Under the pieces are notes generated by a model. It ran no database searches. It was not told the DNA's origin and saw only the letters and a program-made list of their open reading frames with translations. A program made the translations under genes and the position numbers. From Seriola aureovittata (Eukaryota > Chordata > Actinopteri > Carangiformes > Carangidae), in NCBI RefSeq assembly GCF_021018895.1, contig NC_079384.1, forward strand, positions 18,963,640 to 19,027,639: DNA of 64,000 nucleotides. The letters run 5' to 3'. Shown here one piece after another: positions 62,301-64,000 of the stretch (the first letter of the stretch is position 1; each line of letters starts with the position of its first letter).

Positions 62301-62520
62301 CAATAGAAAAACAGGCAAAAGCTGGATAAAACTGAACACCCCAGAACAAGCTTGTGCTCTAAACAAATTCACATCAGTGCTGCTGAAAGCTAAGAACCTG
62401 AAGACTCTGTTGCTTGGTCCTCCATTTGATGAGCAGATTCTTGTATAGAAGACTTCTTGTTTGGTGCCAGACTCCAGCATTTCTTCTATACATGGGCTGC
62501 ATGCTTCCAGCATGCCTCAT
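46897..62520 (-). CDS. abca5: ABCA5, complete ABC transporter gene, 37 coding exons
   Basis: Full-length ABCA transporter of late endosomes/lysosomes, linked in mammals to cholesterol and phospholipid export. Exons: 62520-62398, 61085-60899, 60786-60613, 59718-59621, 59106-58880, 58781-58640, 58505-58317, 58196-58049, 57896-57719, 57245-57187, 57023-56737, 56547-56428, 56273-56135, 55369-55279, 55028-54889, 54670-54551, 54461-54260, 54084-53918, 53509-53382, 53122-52985, 52889-52776, 52053-51883, 51771-51658, 51457-51320, 50823-50755, 50658-50567, 50334-50211, 50108-49991, 49812-49721, 49486-49311, 48969-48894, 48621-48527, 48423-48304, 48205-48053, 47441-47362, 47198-47143, 47037-46897. Phases agree; 1,661 aa (human 1,642). 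Order: first helix (about 42-58), lumenal loop, helices, NBD1, second helix set, NBD2. Motifs such as [13 protein letters not shown] and [12 protein letters not shown] mark ABCA5 rather than other ABCAs. The start is the first in-frame ATG of its exon; Met47 or Met50-type downstream starts are not needed. One intron has a GC donor. Confidence 0.95.
47277..47331. repeat. (GT)n microsatellite in an abca5 intron
   Basis: TG/GT array ending in GAGAGTGAGAGAG, lying in the intron between the exons at 47441-47362 and 47198-47143, about 30 bases from the upstream exon. Confidence 0.95.
48304..50108 (-). other. abca5 NBD2 (second nucleotide-binding domain)
   Basis: Walker [10 protein letters not shown] at residues 1340-1348, Q-loop in [11 protein letters not shown], Walker B IVLLDEP ending at 1466 with Glu1465, and H-loop His1498 in TTHYMEEAE. 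The signature is LSAGL (1440-1444) instead of LSGGQ; human ABCA5 is also non-canonical here, so this appears to be a family trait. The pair therefore likely has one canonical and one degenerate composite ATP site. Confidence 0.9.
53849..53867. repeat. Poly-C run in an abca5 intron
   Basis: Nineteen consecutive C residues, about 50 bases downstream (minus strand) of the splice donor at 53917. Confidence 0.93.
55277..55278 (-). promoter_or_regulatory. GC-AG splice donor in abca5
   Basis: The exon at 55369-55279 ends CATCTCAG and the intron starts GCAAGT. The next exon (55028) continues the frame as His-Leu-Arg-Met-Ser, matching the expected protein. An otherwise strong donor context (CAG|GCAAGT) is typical of GC-AG introns. 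Confidence 0.85.
56135..57245 (-). other. abca5 NBD1 (first nucleotide-binding domain)
   Basis: Walker [10 protein letters not shown] at residues 524-532, Q-loop Gln573 in GICPQ, signature LSGGQ at 625-629, Walker B ILLLDEP at 645-651 with catalytic Glu650, and H-loop His681 in STHYMDEAD. All key ATP-hydrolysis residues are present, so this half is predicted to be catalytically competent. Confidence 0.93.
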
Positions 62521-62564
62521 CTGGATGACGTATGGACGAGAAGTCTCCCTAATGCTGGCCTCAG
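62521..62564 (-). other. abca5 5' UTR part of first coding exon
   Basis: On the minus strand a pyrimidine-rich ATTTCTCTGCCTTTCAG acceptor ends at 62565, so the exon holding the ATG probably starts at 62564 and at least one upstream non-coding exon exists. Confidence 0.6.
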
Positions 62565-64000
62565 CTGAAAGGCAGAGAAATGCCAGAGCCATTACTTAGT
62601 ATACACAGGAGGACTTAAATGAGTGTCAACTAATTGATTGGTCAATCAGCAGAAGAATTATCTGTAATTTGATAATTAGCTAATTACTTTTCTCTATCAT
62701 ATCTGATAGTAAACTGAATATTGTGGGGCTCTCTAATGTCTAATCTACTTGGGCTGTGAAAAATTATGTTGATAATTTTACACAATTTATGCAATTTAAC
62801 AGACAAACAATTAACCGAGAAAATAATCAGCAGATTAATGGATAATGATAAAAGTTAGTTGCAACCCTAATATTCAGTATGTGCCATAGTATTGATTCAT
62901 AGAATAGGCTATACATTCAAAACCTTCACCATTGCTTTGATGGATTTTCTATAGTAATGTATTAATGGATCACGGGTGGAGTGATACATTAGTGTAAACA
63001 CCAAAATAAACATTCAATACATTTTCTTGTACATTTTACTTGTACTTAAGCAGAGTATGCATTTTTCCTTGGAAAGACCTCTAACAGTTGGATGCAATTA
63101 GTTTAGCTAAACCCACTTTATCCAACTGGATATAACACCAGCTATAACACCAGCTATAAAACTACCTCTACTACTCAGGGCTGTAGCTTTCACCCTTCGC
63201 TCAGTGAGTCATACACTAGTTCAGAGCAGCTCACACTGCTGTGATGCTGGAGTCGCAGTGTTGACAACTGCACTACCACCATGTTCGTGAAGTGGCTAAT
63301 AATAAAGCGTACCGCAATTGAAACCTAGCGTACCTGATAAATCGGGATTTAGCTGGTTATCGCGAATAGCTAGCTGCCGTTAGCCTGTAAACTAACGCTA
63401 ACCTGCTATCTGGTGTGTTGGCACGGCTGACAATATTTTTCGTTTGAATTGAACAGGCGTTGTCCACGCCGCTTTGTCCTGATACCCACTGTATTTTAGA
63501 AAAAGTGTAACGAGCTAAATACGCGAGTCTGCACCCAAAATGAACCGACAGAAATTATAAAATTGTTTCTCCTGAGCTAACGTGCTGTGTGACAGACCGA
63601 GTGTATGTGTGCGCATAAGGAATCATGCTAGCAAGCTACAGCAACACAAGCCGATATTCCTGTGAAAAATACATATTCACTGAGAAAAGCAAACATTTAA
63701 CATACTCACGAATGAAATACATTAAGGCATATCTTTCCTCAGCTTGTGGTTTAACGGCCTTACATTACAGACGTTATTTTATATCAAGTAAACCTCCTGA
63801 AACGACCCCAGGTTTCTCACGTCACTACTTCCTCCTGTCAAAGATCCCAGATCCCAGAAAATATAACGTGAACCAATCAGATCAGCTCTAACTGTTAATG
63901 ACAACTGTATGGTCCAATCAGAGTGTCCAAGTGGCTTTTATTTTCATATCACAAACGGCATATCAATATATAAATAAAACAATCACCATTTTTTTCACTT
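62565..64000 (-). promoter_or_regulatory. abca5 upstream intron, candidate 5' UTR exon and promoter
   Basis: No coding sequence was found. CpG dinucleotides are denser at about 63,290-63,600 than in the flanks, as expected at a promoter. A good donor (minus strand TTATCAG|GTACGC, exon end 63334) could close a non-coding first exon. A plus-strand open frame at 63,625-63,891 lacks any recognised domain. Promoter placement is inference. Confidence 0.35.

Noticed and set aside
1..64000. CRISPR arrays, operons or prokaryotic defence systems
   Set aside because: The tandem repeats are microsatellites or segmental duplicates without spacer structure, and all confident genes are intron-containing vertebrate genes.

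Overview
The window looks like nuclear DNA of a ray-finned (teleost) fish. Genes are split by short GT-AG introns, intergenic DNA is full of (CA)n/(GT)n microsatellites, there are Tc1/mariner and tRNA-derived SINE remnants, and the three recognisable conserved genes (baiap2, chmp6, abca5) are vertebrate genes. All three lie on the minus strand. Every identification comes from reading translated exons and recalling families; no database search was run.

Layout from left to right. 1-14,765 is mostly non-coding and is read as the large first intron of a BAIAP2 (IRSp53) gene. Its first coding exon is at 14,766-14,813, with a TATA-type promoter just upstream on the minus strand. 15,010-19,700 is intergenic DNA holding a degenerate ACTTGAG-type repeat, a tRNA-derived SINE and a dead Tc1 element. 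21,102-24,454 is a complete eight-exon chmp6 gene (ESCRT-III subunit Vps20, 205 aa). The order chmp6 then baiap2 on one strand matches the human 17q25.3 arrangement as I know it.

25,100-42,100 is a young, rearranged cluster of segmental duplications. Plus-strand units carry a small receptor-like gene (signal peptide, one V-type Ig domain, short stalk, transmembrane segment). They are interleaved with partial minus-strand copies of chmp6. One Ig gene looks intact (37,574-38,431), one has lost half its membrane segment and its tail (40,476-41,261), one is a deletion pseudogene (29,469-30,024), and at least three more units are reduced to flanks. Two chmp6 copies keep intact internal exons but lack both the first and the last coding exon. 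There is also an inverted exon-4 scrap, an extra exon 5 and an intron-1 fragment. An endogenous retrovirus remnant (integrase plus a probable 3' LTR) sits inside the cluster.

42,300-43,700 holds a broken butyrophilin-like Ig exon, a Ty3/gypsy integrase scrap and a LINE-like tail. 44,000-62,564 is a complete abca5 gene: 37 coding exons with consistent splice phases, 1,661 aa, two full ABC half-transporters, and a long 3' UTR. 62,565-64,000 is probably its 5' UTR and promoter.

The conserved genes act in membrane biology (actin/membrane bending, ESCRT sorting, lysosomal lipid transport) but nothing here suggests they act together. The noteworthy part is the Ig/chmp6 duplication cluster. High identity between copies means assembly error must be excluded before any biology is drawn from it.
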